In this document: one piece after another, positions 40,831 through 49,840 of the stretch
Position numbering within the stretch: position 1 is the stretch's first letter
How the letters are laid out: each line of letters starts with the position of its first letter
Source of the DNA: Microbacterium oxydans
GTDB lineage: Bacteria; Actinomycetota; Actinomycetes; Actinomycetales; Microbacteriaceae
Assembly (NCBI RefSeq): GCF_000956405.1
Contig: NZ_JYIV01000030.1
Coordinates: forward strand, 452,364-516,363
DNA: 64,000 bases
Direction of reading: 5' to 3'
The notes under the pieces: generated by a model
What the model saw: the letters and a program-made list of their open reading frames with translations, nothing else
Databases searched by the model: none
Told to the model about the DNA's origin: nothing
Program-made: the position numbers and the translations under genes

Positions 40831-42131
40831 GCGCCGAGCTCCTCGACGACGCTGCCGCCGTCGACCGTGAGGACGCCGCCGTGGATCGTGTATTCCACCC
40901 GTCCGGGGAGGGCACGCCCGAGGTACGGCGAGTTCACGCTGCGACCGTGCAGGTCGGAGTCCGTGAAGACGCCGTCCACCGACGCGTCGTACAGCGTGAT
41001 CTGGGCCGGCTGCCCGACCTCGAGCGGTGTGCCGTGGCCGGAGAGGCGTCCGATCCGGGCCGGTGCCGCGCTCATCACGCGCGCGATGTCCGCCCATCCG
41101 AGCAGTCCGGTCTGGACCATCGACTGGTGCACGACGCGCAGTGCGCTCTCGAGGCCCACCATGCCGTTCGCCGCAGCCTGCCACTCGCATGCCTTGTGCT
41201 CGCTGGGGTGCGGAGCATGGTCGGTGGCGACGATGTCGATCGTGCCGTCGGCGAGGCCCTCGCGCACGGCCAGGACATCCTCTTCCCGGCGCAGAGGCGG
41301 GTTGACCTTGTAGCGCGCGTCGTATCCCCGCACGAGCTCGTCCGTCAGCAGCAGGTGGTGAGGGGTGACCTCGGCCGTGACGTTGATGCCGCGCTTCTTG
41401 GCCCAGCGGATGATGTCGACGGAGCCGGCCGTCGACAGGTGGCAGACGTGCAGCCGGGAACCGACGTGCTCTGCCAGCAGCACGTCGCGCGCGATGATCG
41501 ACTCCTCAGCGACCGCTGGCCAGCCGGCGAGGCCCAGCTCGGCGGACACCGTGCCCTCGTTCATCTGCGCCCCCTCGGTGAGGCGGGGGTCCTGAGCGTG
41601 CTGTGCGATGACGCCGTCGAAGGACTTCACGTACTCCAGAGCACGGCGCATGATGAGCGGGTCGAAGACGCAGAAGCCGTCGTCGCTGAAGACGCGCACC
41701 TGGGCGCGAGACGTGGCCATGGCACCGAGCTCGGCGAGACGTTCGCCCTTCTGCCCCACGGTGACGGCCCCGATGGGCTGCACCGTGGCATAGCCTGCGG
41801 CTTCGCCGAGCGCGAGCTCCTGTTCGACGACACCGGCGGTGTCGGCGACCGGCGAGGTGTTCGGCATCGCGAACACGGCGGTGAACCCGCCAGCGGCAGC
41901 CGCCCTGGTACCGGTGAGGATCGTCTCCGACGCTTCGTAGCCCGGCTCACGCAGGTGTGTGTGCAGGTCGACGAGCCCCGGCAGTGCGACCAGGCCCGCA
42001 GCGTCGATCACGCGAGCACCGGTGCGGGTGAGGCCCGTCCCGATCTCGGCGATCCGGCCCTGCTCGATGATGATGTCGGCGCTCTCGGCACCGAGCAGCT
42101 GTGCACCGGTGATGACGAGGGTCTCGTTCAC
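40827..42131 (-). CDS. pyrC: Dihydroorotase
   Basis: A 434-residue amidohydrolase closing carbamoyl-aspartate to dihydroorotate. Metal ligands lie in [12 protein letters not shown] (HxH), in VCHLSTAG (His) and in IATDHAPH (Asp); the carboxylated-Lys position of many dihydroorotases falls in a VFSDDGF region (Asp here), as in the class I type with a modified metal site. Overlaps of 4 bases with pyrB and with the membrane-protein gene. Confidence 0.95.
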   Translation of the reverse strand: MNETLVITGAQLLGAESADIIIEQGRIAEIGTGLTRTGARVIDAAGLVALPGLVDLHTHLREPGYEASETILTGTRAAAAGGFTAVFAMPNTSPVADTAGVVEQELALGEAAGYATVQPIGAVTVGQKGERLAELGAMATSRAQVRVFSDDGFCVFDPLIMRRALEYVKSFDGVIAQHAQDPRLTEGAQMNEGTVSAELGLAGWPAVAEESIIARDVLLAEHVGSRLHVCHLSTAGSVDIIRWAKKRGINVTAEVTPHHLLLTDELVRGYDARYKVNPPLRREEDVLAVREGLADGTIDIVATDHAPHPSEHKACEWQAAANGMVGLESALRVVHQSMVQTGLLGWADIARVMSAAPARIGRLSGHGTPLEVGQPAQITLYDASVDGVFTDSDLHGRSVNSPYLGRALPGRVEYTIHGGVLTVDGGSVVEELGA

Positions 42132-43093
42132 AGGTCTCCCCCTCGTTCGTCGTCTCGTTCTCCTGCGAGCAGCAGGTACAGCACCGCCATGCGGACGGAT
42201 ACTCCGTTGGTGACCTGTTCCAGCACCGTCGAACGGGCGGAATCGGCAGCTTCGGAGGAGATCTCCAGTCCCCGGTTCATGGGTCCGGGGTGCATGACAA
42301 TGCTACCTGCCGGAAGCGCGGCCACACGCCGTGCGTCGAGGCCCCATCGACGGGAATACTCCCGCTCAGTCGGGAAATACGCGGCATTCATCCGTTCGAG
42401 CTGAATCCGCAGCATCATCACGGCGTCCGGGCCCTCCGCCAGAGCCTGATCCAGGTCGTAGACGACACGGACCGGCCAGAGCGACACATTCTGCGGAACC
42501 AGCGTCGGCGGCGCGACCACGGTCACGTCGGCACCGAGCGTGGTGAGCAGCCAGACATTGGAGCGCGCGACCCGCGAATGCAGCACGTCGCCGACGATCA
42601 CGACCCGCAATCCACGCAGGTCGCGTCCGCGGCTCTCGGGGCCGAAGCGGCGCTTGCGGATGGTGAAGGCGTCGAGCAGCGCCTGCGTCGGGTGCTCGTG
42701 GGTGCCGTCGCCGGCGTTCACGACTCCGGCCGAGATCCAGCCGCTGGTGGCCAGGGTCTGCGGGGCACCGGAGCCCGGGTGCCGGACTACGACCGCATCG
42801 GCGCCGATGGCCTCGAGCGTCTGCGCGGTGTCTTTGAGGCTCTCGCCCTTGGAGACGCTGGATCCCTTGGCGGCGAAGTTGATCACGTCGGCGGAAAGGC
42901 GCTTGGCAGCAGCCTCGAAAGAGATGCGCGTGCGGGTCGAGTCCTCGAAGAACAGGTTCACGACGGTCTTGCCCCGCAGCGTCGGCAGCTTCTTGACCTC
43001 GCGCGACTGCGTGTCGGACATGTCCTCGGCGACGTCGAGGATGCGAAGCGCGGTCTCCTTGTCGAGGGTGCGGGTGTCGAGGAGGTGTCTCAT
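42128..43093 (-). CDS. pyrB: Aspartate carbamoyltransferase, catalytic subunit
   Basis: A 321-residue transcarbamoylase joining carbamoyl phosphate to aspartate. The carbamoyl-phosphate loop [12 protein letters not shown], the VVRHPGSG block and the aspartate loop [11 protein letters not shown] are present. No pyrI regulatory gene is nearby, as usual in actinobacteria. It overlaps pyrR and pyrC by 4 bases each. Confidence 0.97.
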   Translation of the reverse strand: MRHLLDTRTLDKETALRILDVAEDMSDTQSREVKKLPTLRGKTVVNLFFEDSTRTRISFEAAAKRLSADVINFAAKGSSVSKGESLKDTAQTLEAIGADAVVVRHPGSGAPQTLATSGWISAGVVNAGDGTHEHPTQALLDAFTIRKRRFGPESRGRDLRGLRVVIVGDVLHSRVARSNVWLLTTLGADVTVVAPPTLVPQNVSLWPVRVVYDLDQALAEGPDAVMMLRIQLERMNAAYFPTEREYSRRWGLDARRVAALPAGSIVMHPGPMNRGLEISSEAADSARSTVLEQVTNGVSVRMAVLYLLLAGERDDERGGDL

Positions 43094-43620
43094 TCGCCGA
43101 TCGTCACCTCCTCCGCCCCGTCGTTCTCGAAGAGGCGCACGTTGACACGCTCCGTGCGGGCCGAGGGGATGTTCTTGCCGATGAAGTCAGGCCGGATCGG
43201 AAGCTCGCGGTGGCCACGATCGACGAGGATCGCCAGGCGCACGACGGAAGGCCGCCCGATCGACTGGATCGCGTCCAGCGCGGCGCGGATGCTGCGCCCC
43301 GAGAACAGCACGTCGTCCACGAGCACCACGGTCTTGCCGTCGATGCCCCCGACGGGGATCTCCGTCGGCTGCGGCGAGCGGGTCGGGTGCTTCGCGAGGT
43401 CGTCGCGGAACAGGGTCACATCGAGCGAGCCGACCGGGACGGACTGCTGGGCGATCTCGCTGATCAGCAGGCCGAGGCGGTGGGCGAGCGTGACTCCGCG
43501 AGTGGGGATCCCCAAGAGGACGAGGTTCTCGGCGCCTCGGTTGGACTCGAGGATCTCGTGCGCGATCCGGGTCAGCGCTCGTGAGATGTCGGCTTCGTGC
43601 AGCACAGTGCGCATGCTCAT
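43090..43620 (-). CDS. pyrR: Bifunctional pyr regulator / uracil phosphoribosyltransferase
   Basis: A 176-residue PRTase-fold protein that binds pyr mRNA when UMP is high and has weak UPRT activity. The PRPP loop [18 protein letters not shown] (about 101-118) is intact, and the basic RNA-binding face includes IPTRGV and [13 protein letters not shown] 43620 is preferred because AGGGAG lies 6 nt upstream; ATG 43614 is possible. The leader carries a PyrR-site match that includes this Shine-Dalgarno. First gene of the operon. Confidence 0.95.
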   Translation of the reverse strand: MSMRTVLHEADISRALTRIAHEILESNRGAENLVLLGIPTRGVTLAHRLGLLISEIAQQSVPVGSLDVTLFRDDLAKHPTRSPQPTEIPVGGIDGKTVVLVDDVLFSGRSIRAALDAIQSIGRPSVVRLAILVDRGHRELPIRPDFIGKNIPSARTERVNVRLFENDGAEEVTIGE

Positions 43621-43626
43621 CGGCCG

Positions 43627-43651
43627 CTCCCTTCTCCGCCTCACAGGACGG
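43627..43651 (-). promoter_or_regulatory. Candidate PyrR-binding RNA site overlapping the pyrR Shine-Dalgarno
   Basis: On the minus strand this reads GTCCTGTGAGGC, then GGAGA, then AGGGAG. It matches the known PyrR consensus (RUCCNGNGAGGY...AGGG) at nearly every fixed base; the U after GAGGY is G. The AGGG end is also the pyrR Shine-Dalgarno, which suggests repression of translation rather than attenuation. No terminator-antiterminator pair follows. Confidence 0.65.
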
Positions 43652-43674
43652 TGTTAAAGGTTGCTTGTGATGTC

Positions 43675-43706
43675 AGTCTATCGGAGCACTCGGGCCCCGA
43701 TAGACT
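43675..43706 (-). promoter_or_regulatory. 10-bp inverted repeat with the predicted pyrR -10 element
   Basis: AGTCTATCGG (43675-43684) and CCGATAGACT (43697-43706) form a perfect stem with a 12-base loop. The repeat overlaps the stop of the MBL-Rieske gene, so it may be that gene's terminator (no U-tract). Its distal arm holds TAGACT, a -10 match that would start pyrR mRNA near 43668, leaving a ~48-nt leader containing the PyrR site. Confidence 0.5.
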
Positions 43707-45282
43707 AGCTCGCCTCTTGCAGCACCGGGTCGGTGACCTCGTCGACCTTGGAGGACCGGATCGGGTGCCCGGCCGTGGACAGGCACCGCCCCGTCTTCAG
43801 ATCCCACTTCCAGTCGTGCATGCTGCACGTGAGGATGCCGTCCTCATCGACCTTGCCGGTCTTGGTGAGGTCGGCGCGCAGGTGAGGGCATCGCCGCTGC
43901 ACGACCCAGTCACCGATCTCGGCGTCCTCGGTCTGGTCGGTCTGCTCCTGGTACCAGTTCTCGACGTACTCGATCCGATCGACCGAGAGACACTTCAGGA
44001 AGGTCGTGAGGAACTCGTTGAACTTGCCGCTGCGACCCACCGAGAACTGCATCGAGAGGAAGATCGAGTTCGACCAGTCGATCTCGTGGTCGACGATGTT
44101 CGTCGAGACCAGGTCGGCGGGGATCGTGTACCAGTAGATGCACTCCTCGCCCGCGTACTCGCGGACCTTCGCGCGGGGGAAGTCGACCACCATGTCCAGC
44201 TCGCCGATGCGGAAGCGGACGCAGCCGCCGACGCCGAGCCGGATCGTGCGGGACTTCTTCAGCAGCGGCTCCCACCACTCCTTGATCGCAGCCAGCATCT
44301 CGGCCGGCGGGATGATCTCGGCGCGGGAGGCCTCTTCGTCGCGGATCTCCTGCTGACGCGATGCGCGCTGCTCCTCGAGGTACTCCCACTTCTCGTCGAA
44401 GATGTGAGCGATCTCGGCCTCCGTGTAGAGGGTCTGCTCGCTCGTCACCTCTCCGCCTTCGACCGTGACGACGGTGCCGGGGATGAACAGCTGTCCGTCG
44501 TACTGCGGAGCGAGCTCCTTCATGTGCGCGAGGAACTGCTTCTGGTCGGTGAAGATCGACTCGCCGTTCTTCCCGAGACCGTTGAAGTCGAACAAGTCGT
44601 CGCGCAGGAACATGGGCGGTCCCGCCATCGGGAACACGTGCGGCGCGTCGACTTTCTCGATGTAGTACATGGCGCGCTTGTTCTGCGCCTCACGCTTGAG
44701 ACGAGCGAAGTTCTGCTTGGCGTCGAGGGGCAGGTCGTAGACCATGGGCCACCAGATGGCGCCGGACACCTGGGTGAAGTATGCGTCCGGCTTGCCGAAG
44801 TCGAGGAGCTTCTCGAGGTCGAGCGGGTGCGAGTCGTTCTGATTCAGCATCGAACCGGTGCCGTCGTCGACGCTCAGCGACGAGTCGCCGATCGGGCCGT
44901 CGCTCGGTGCTCGGAGCGGCGTGATCATCATCTTCAGCTCGCCGCGCTGGATCACCTGGCCGGCCGGAGCGTAGGTGATGTTCGTGTAGCCGAGCGCTCG
45001 GATGTCCTTCTCGAGGTCATCCGTCGGGTACTCGGGCAGCAGCACCTCGATGTCCTTGCGGATGTACCGCTCGAGCAGCCGCGGGTCGAAGTGGTCGCGG
45101 TGGCGGTGCGAGATCCACAGGAAGTCGGCGTCACGGCCGTACCGCTCCCAGTCCAGGCCCCGGTTGTCGGGGAACGGGAACCATGATCCGTAGAACGATG
45201 GCCCGAGGACCGGGTCGCAGATGATGTTCCCGCCGACCGTCTCGATGAACATCCCGGCGTGGCCGAGTCCCGTGATCCGCAT
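43705..45282 (-). CDS. MBL-fold hydrolase fused to a C-terminal Rieske [2Fe-2S] domain
   Basis: A 525-residue protein. The N-terminal ~270 residues are a UlaG-like metallo-beta-lactamase fold with GLGHAGMFIET and the metal motif HRHRDH (59-64). A middle region (about 290-450) is rich in aromatic and charged residues and has no recognised motif. The C-terminus is a Rieske domain with C465-x-H467 and C486-x2-H489. The animal enzyme CMP-Neu5Ac hydroxylase has the same two domain types in the opposite order. It is probably an oxidoreductase or monooxygenase; substrate and partner are unknown. ATG 45282 has GGGAGGA upstream and a TACAAT -10. Confidence 0.85.
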   Translation of the reverse strand: MRITGLGHAGMFIETVGGNIICDPVLGPSFYGSWFPFPDNRGLDWERYGRDADFLWISHRHRDHFDPRLLERYIRKDIEVLLPEYPTDDLEKDIRALGYTNITYAPAGQVIQRGELKMMITPLRAPSDGPIGDSSLSVDDGTGSMLNQNDSHPLDLEKLLDFGKPDAYFTQVSGAIWWPMVYDLPLDAKQNFARLKREAQNKRAMYYIEKVDAPHVFPMAGPPMFLRDDLFDFNGLGKNGESIFTDQKQFLAHMKELAPQYDGQLFIPGTVVTVEGGEVTSEQTLYTEAEIAHIFDEKWEYLEEQRASRQQEIRDEEASRAEIIPPAEMLAAIKEWWEPLLKKSRTIRLGVGGCVRFRIGELDMVVDFPRAKVREYAGEECIYWYTIPADLVSTNIVDHEIDWSNSIFLSMQFSVGRSGKFNEFLTTFLKCLSVDRIEYVENWYQEQTDQTEDAEIGDWVVQRRCPHLRADLTKTGKVDEDGILTCSMHDWKWDLKTGRCLSTAGHPIRSSKVDEVTDPVLQEAS

Positions 45283-45310
45283 TGCATTCCTCCCGAAAGT
45301 GAACCGTTCG

Positions 45311-45337
45311 ATTGTACCGAGGGGTCCCTGTGGGACC
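45311..45337 (-). promoter_or_regulatory. Promoter and palindrome upstream of the MBL-Rieske gene
   Basis: TACAAT (minus strand, 45311-45316) is a near-consensus -10, about 28 bases before ATG 45282. A perfect 6-bp inverted repeat GGTCCC-3-GGGACC (45323-45337) sits just upstream in the -10/-35 spacer, where a repressor could bind. It could also be a weak terminator of the SNF2 gene. Confidence 0.5.
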
Positions 45338-45363
45338 GGTCGGCACCGCCGTGAGTATTCCGG

Positions 45364-48324
45364 TCAGCCGTCGAACAACCCGCGGATGTCGTCAGCCGAG
45401 AGCGACTGCGCGAACAGGGCCTCGTCGTCCAGCACCGCGGTGAACAGCCGCGCCTTGCGGCGCTGCAGGTCGAGCACCTTCTCCTCGATCGTGCCGGTGG
45501 AGATCATCCGATAGACGAACACCTGGCTGTCCTGGCCGATACGGTGGGTCCGGTCGACGGCCTGCGCTTCGGCCGCCGGGTTCCACCACGGGTCGAGCAG
45601 GAACACGTAGTCGGCCTCGGTCAGGGTGAGACCGAATCCCCCGGCCTTCAGACTGATCAGGAACACGGGCTGCTCACCGGACGTGAATCCGTCGACGACC
45701 TGCTGGCGATGCCGCGTGGAACCGTCCAGGTGCGCGTACGGGATGCCTGCGGCGTCGAGGCGGGCCGCCGCGAGGTCGAGGAACGACGTGAACTGGCTGA
45801 ACACGAGCGCACGGTGGCCTTCCGCCTGCAGCTCGATCACACGCTCGATCAGCACGTCGAGCTTGCGGGAGCCGATCTTGGCGTCTTCGTCATCGATGAG
45901 CGCCGGCGCGAGGCTGAGCATGCGCATCAGGGTGAGTGAGCGGAACACGATGAACCGATTGCGATCCAGGTCTTCCAGCAGCCCGAGAACCTTCTGGCGT
46001 TCGCGCTGCAGGACCACGTCGTACAGGGCACGGTGGGAGGCGCTGAGTTCGACCTCGAGGATCTGCTCCTGCTTCGCGGGCAGGTCCGGCGCCACCAGCT
46101 CCTTCGTACGACGGAGCAGGAGCGGTCGGATGCGGCGACGCAGCTGCTCCAGGCGACGCTGCCGATAAGCCCCGCCCTCCTCGTTCTCCGGTACCTTCCC
46201 CTGCTCGATGGGCTGGATGTACTGCTCGCGGAACTTGCGCGCGGAGGCGAAGAGTCCCGGCGCGGTGAGCTTCAGCAGCGCCCAGAGCTCGCTGAGGCTG
46301 TTCTCCATCGGAGTTCCGGTGACGGCGAACGTCACATCCGCTCGGAAGGAGGCGACGGCCCGGTGCAGCTTGGTCGCCGGGTTCTTCACGAACTGCGCCT
46401 CGTCCAGGATGAGACCCGCCCAGTCGATGCGCGCGTACTCTGCCTCGTCGAGGCGGGCCACGGCGTAGGTCGTGATGACCACATCGACAGTACGGACGCT
46501 GTCGTCGAGGGACGGGCCCTGTGTGGATCCCCGCAGGAGCACCCGCAAGGTCGGGGCGAACCGCGCCGCCTCGCTGCGCCACGTGGCGAGCACCGAGGTG
46601 GGAACCACCACGAGGAAGGGGCGCCGCTCCCCCGCCTCCCGAGCGTGCATCATGAGGGCGAGCAGCTGGAGCGTCTTGCCGAGACCCATGTCGTCGGCGA
46701 GGATGCCGCCCAGGCGATGGCTCCAGAGGAAGGCGAGCCAGTCCAGCCCTTCACGCTGGTAGGGACGGAGGTCGGCCGTGATACCCGACGGCACGGCGAC
46801 GGCAGGCACCGAGGCGGCCGTGCGAAGCCCCTCGGCGGTCGCGCGCCAGGTGACGGCGGGCAGAGCTTCATCCGCGAGGTCTTCGAACTCCTCCCAGAGA
46901 TCCGTCTGGTAGCGGCTGATCCGCGGGCCGGTCTCCCACTCCTCGAGCTCACCAGCCTCGTCGATCAGCTCCCGCAGATGATCGAGGGCACGATGATTCA
47001 GCGAGAAGTAGCTGCCGTCGACGAGGAGGAGTTTCTTCCGGCCCTTGCTGAGCGCGGTGAACAGCGGTTCGAACGGGATGGTGCGCCCGTCGATCTTGAC
47101 CAGGACTCCGAGATCGAACCAGTCCCGGTCGCTGCTCTCCACGGTCGACACCGTGATCTCCGGCTCTCCCGTGAGCTCGTGGTAGCTCTTCCGACGCCCC
47201 GAGACCACGACGACGACACCTTCGGCTTCGAGGGCGGGCACGAGACGCGTGATGAACTCCGCGGCCGCGACATCGTGGAACGATCCTGACGAGGTGAGCT
47301 CTTCCCCGACGTGATCGTTCCACACCGTGCGCAGCGCACCGCGGAGCGCATCCTCGGCCGCGGTGTCACGCACGGCATCGCCGTCGAGTGCGAACGGGAC
47401 TCTTCCGAAGCCGCGATACTCCCACTCGAACGTGTACTTGACGGTGTCTCCACGATGGAACGAGAGCGCGAGCACCGGGCGCGGGGCGGGGAGCGCAGGG
47501 AGCTCGACACGACCCGTCGGGCGCACCTCGATCCGACGCGCGAGCAGCGGGTAGGCATCTCGGAAGAACGCGGACTCGTCACCCGGCGGCACGTCGAGCC
47601 CCGCCCCGACGCCGAGCAGGGCGTGCACGGGTTCGCTGAGAGGCACCTCGGCGAGCGTGACCCGGATCGCACTCCCCCGCTGAGAGATCTCGTAGACACC
47701 GCTGTGACCGATCGTCTGCACCGCGGAGGGATCCGCACCGCGTCCATCGATCACGATGTCGGGGCGAACGACGAGACCGCCGTCCTCACCGCGTCCGACG
47801 GTCGCGCGTACCTCGGCCGCATCGGCGATCACCACGGTCGTGCTCTTCTGTGTGGCGACGAGAGGGATTCCGAGCTCCGAGGCGGCACGAAGGTGTCCCC
47901 ACAGCAGTCCCGATTCGATCAGATCGGCGACCAGCCAGTCGCCGGCAGTGCCGGACAGCAGCGTGTCACGCGCGATGCTGAGCAGATCGGCGAACCATCT
48001 CGAGCGATCACGTCCGTACTGCGTCGGCGTGCGTCGTACCGCGTCCCAGGTCGCCGTCCCCTGCACCCATGCGCCGGTCGCGGGACTCTGCTCGAGCGGC
48101 CGGATGCCGAGGAGGATCTCTCCGGTGCGGGTCGCGACGTCGCGGGCGGTCGCTGTGCGTTGGGGACGGGACGCCCACGGGTTCGCCCCACGGCCGTCGC
48201 GCACCCTGAGCTCGATGCCGAGCGCGAGCGGCGTGTCGGCGTCGACGCGCGCCGGACCGAGGATGCTCCGCCAGCTCGCCGACGACACATCATCCGGCCG
48301 AGCCGGGTCAGGAGCGAGGGACAT
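45364..48324 (-). CDS. SNF2-family DEAD/DEAH helicase-like ATPase
   Basis: A 986-residue Swi2/Snf2 ATPase. The N-terminal ~500 residues resemble bacterial SNF2 N-domains and have no known enzymatic motif. Motif I is DDMGLGKT (near 545), motif II DEAQ (near 640), motif III TGTPMENS, and motifs V-VI are ISLKAGGFGLTLTEA...DRTHRIGQ (near 926). It probably translocates on duplex DNA to remodel protein-DNA complexes or RNA polymerase (RapA-like roles are known). No SWIM zinc finger is visible. It stands alone between nusB (48-base gap) and the MBL-Rieske gene, breaking the usual nusB-to-pyr adjacency. Confidence 0.92.
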   Translation of the reverse strand: MSLAPDPARPDDVSSASWRSILGPARVDADTPLALGIELRVRDGRGANPWASRPQRTATARDVATRTGEILLGIRPLEQSPATGAWVQGTATWDAVRRTPTQYGRDRSRWFADLLSIARDTLLSGTAGDWLVADLIESGLLWGHLRAASELGIPLVATQKSTTVVIADAAEVRATVGRGEDGGLVVRPDIVIDGRGADPSAVQTIGHSGVYEISQRGSAIRVTLAEVPLSEPVHALLGVGAGLDVPPGDESAFFRDAYPLLARRIEVRPTGRVELPALPAPRPVLALSFHRGDTVKYTFEWEYRGFGRVPFALDGDAVRDTAAEDALRGALRTVWNDHVGEELTSSGSFHDVAAAEFITRLVPALEAEGVVVVVSGRRKSYHELTGEPEITVSTVESSDRDWFDLGVLVKIDGRTIPFEPLFTALSKGRKKLLLVDGSYFSLNHRALDHLRELIDEAGELEEWETGPRISRYQTDLWEEFEDLADEALPAVTWRATAEGLRTAASVPAVAVPSGITADLRPYQREGLDWLAFLWSHRLGGILADDMGLGKTLQLLALMMHAREAGERRPFLVVVPTSVLATWRSEAARFAPTLRVLLRGSTQGPSLDDSVRTVDVVITTYAVARLDEAEYARIDWAGLILDEAQFVKNPATKLHRAVASFRADVTFAVTGTPMENSLSELWALLKLTAPGLFASARKFREQYIQPIEQGKVPENEEGGAYRQRRLEQLRRRIRPLLLRRTKELVAPDLPAKQEQILEVELSASHRALYDVVLQRERQKVLGLLEDLDRNRFIVFRSLTLMRMLSLAPALIDDEDAKIGSRKLDVLIERVIELQAEGHRALVFSQFTSFLDLAAARLDAAGIPYAHLDGSTRHRQQVVDGFTSGEQPVFLISLKAGGFGLTLTEADYVFLLDPWWNPAAEAQAVDRTHRIGQDSQVFVYRMISTGTIEEKVLDLQRRKARLFTAVLDDEALFAQSLSADDIRGLFDG

Positions 48325-48372
48325 GGAGCCATCCTCTCCGACACCGCCGACAGTGCCGCCGCGTGCGACGGA

Positions 48373-48783
48373 TCAGGCGGCTCTGGCCACCCGCGCGAGG
48401 ACGCCGTGCACGAACGCCCCGGAGTCGTCGGTCGAGAACTCCTTCGCGAGCTCCACGGCCTCGTCGATGGCGACGGCAGTGGGAACCTCGTCGTTGTGGA
48501 GGATCTCCCACACGGCGATGCGCAGCAGGGCGCGGTCGACCGCGGGCATCCGCTCGAGCTTCCAATCCCTGCTGTGGGTCGTGATCTGCTCGTCGATCTC
48601 GTCGCGCGAGTCGATGATGCCGTCGACGATCTCACGGGCGTACAGCCATGAGGCCTCACGAGCGGGCTCGCTCGCCGCGCGCTTCGCCTCGGCCGCCAGC
48701 GTCACGGCGAGGTCGTCTCCGCGCACATCGGAGGAGAACAGGATGTCGAGAGCGCGCTTGCGCGCCTTCGTCCGGGCGCTCAC
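48373..48783 (-). CDS. nusB: Transcription antitermination factor NusB
   Basis: A 136-residue all-helical RNA-binding protein that joins NusE/S10 on boxA of rRNA leaders. RTKARKRALDILFSSDVRG and the late block AVAIDEAVELAKEFSTDDSGAFVHGVL are conserved. It lies 3 bases after efp, the standard actinobacterial efp-nusB pair. Confidence 0.96.
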   Translation of the reverse strand: MSARTKARKRALDILFSSDVRGDDLAVTLAAEAKRAASEPAREASWLYAREIVDGIIDSRDEIDEQITTHSRDWKLERMPAVDRALLRIAVWEILHNDEVPTAVAIDEAVELAKEFSTDDSGAFVHGVLARVARAA

Positions 48784-48786
48784 GCC

Positions 48787-49347
48787 TTACTTCTCGCGGC
48801 CGAGGTAGTCACCCGTGCGGGTGTCGACCTTGACCTTGGTGCCGCCCTCGACGAACAGCGGCACCTGGATCTCGTAGCCGGTCTCGAGCGTGGCGGGCTT
48901 GGTGCCCGCCGACGAACGGTCGCCCTGCAGGCCGGGCTCGGTGTACGTGATCTCGAGCACGACCGATGCCGGCAGATCGATGTACAGCGGGTTGCCGTTG
49001 TTCAGGGCGATCGTGACGTTCTGGTTCTCGAGGAGGAAGTTCTTCGCATCGCCGACCGTGGCGGCCCCGACCGTGATCTGGTCGAAGTCGGTCTGATCCA
49101 TGAACACGTAGCCGTCGCCGTCCGTGTACAGGTACGTGTAGTCGCGGCGGTCGACGTTCTCGATCTCGATCTTGGCGCCGGCGTTGTACGTGCGGTCGAC
49201 GACCTTGCCGGACACGACGTTCTTCAGCTTGGTGCGCACGAACGCACCGCCCTTGCCGGGCTTGACGTGCTGGAACTCGATGACGCTCCAGAGCTGCCCG
49301 TCGATGCTGAGGACGACGCCGTTCTTGATGTCTGCGGTAGATGCCAT
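48787..49347 (-). CDS. efp: Elongation factor P
   Basis: A 187-residue three-domain beta-barrel factor that relieves ribosome stalling at polyproline. The tip loop [14 protein letters not shown] carries the Lys near residue 32; no modification genes are seen nearby, and actinobacterial EF-P often works unmodified. The C-terminal signature [27 protein letters not shown] is intact in parts. ATG 49347 is preferred; the in-frame extension upstream is shadow of aroQ. A TAGAAT -10 at 49400-49405 fits its own promoter. Confidence 0.97.
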   Translation of the reverse strand: MASTADIKNGVVLSIDGQLWSVIEFQHVKPGKGGAFVRTKLKNVVSGKVVDRTYNAGAKIEIENVDRRDYTYLYTDGDGYVFMDQTDFDQITVGAATVGDAKNFLLENQNVTIALNNGNPLYIDLPASVVLEITYTEPGLQGDRSSAGTKPATLETGYEIQVPLFVEGGTKVKVDTRTGDYLGREK

Positions 49348-49399
49348 GCGCTGCGAGTTCCGTTCGTGAGTCTGCGGGGTCGGACGAGACCGACAGTCG

Positions 49400-49405
49400 A
49401 TTCTA
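49400..49405 (-). promoter_or_regulatory. Predicted -10 element of efp-nusB
   Basis: TAGAAT, overlapping the aroQ stop codon. Transcription would start near 49393, giving a ~46-nt leader. Confidence 0.45.
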
Positions 49406-49840
49406 AGGGATGAGTGCTGCGAGCTGCCGCACGGCGTCCGCGTAGCCGTCGACTCCATGCCCCACGACACGCACGGCGGCGACGTCGTCGAGGTAGGAGT
49501 AATGCCGGAACTCCTCGCGGGCATAGACGTCGGAGATGTGCACCTCGGCGAACGGGAGCGACACTCCGGTGAGCGCGTCACGCAGCACCACCGACGTGTG
49601 CGTGAGACCGCCCGGATTGATCACGATCGCCGCGCAGTCCTCGCGCGCGGCGTGGATCGCGTCGATCAGCACGCCTTCGTGATTGCTCTGCACGGCGCGC
49701 ATCTCGAACCCCAGCTCGGACGCGGCATCGGCGGTGAGGCGCTCGACGTCGGCGAGCGTCGCGGTGCCGTAGATCTCCGGCTCCCGCGAGCCGAGGAGGT
49801 TCAGGTTCGGACCGTTGACGAGAAGGATGCGTCGGGTCAC
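49403..49840 (-). CDS. aroQ: 3-dehydroquinate dehydratase, type II
   Basis: A 145-residue dodecameric-type enzyme, shikimate step three. Catalytic blocks are [20 protein letters not shown] (Arg, Tyr), [20 protein letters not shown] and the lid partner [13 protein letters not shown]. It overlaps aroB by 4 bases and ends the aro cluster. Confidence 0.97.
   Translation of the reverse strand: MTRRILLVNGPNLNLLGSREPEIYGTATLADVERLTADAASELGFEMRAVQSNHEGVLIDAIHAAREDCAAIVINPGGLTHTSVVLRDALTGVSLPFAEVHISDVYAREEFRHYSYLDDVAAVRVVGHGVDGYADAVRQLAALIP

Noticed and set aside
40322..40915. Upstream extensions of carA, carB, hisF, trpC, lgt, rpe, rsmB and priA frames into neighbouring genes
   Set aside because: The added residues are Arg/Pro/Ser-rich, with no family similarity, and lie over other genes. 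Overlapping ATG/GTG starts with 1-4-base coupling fit better.
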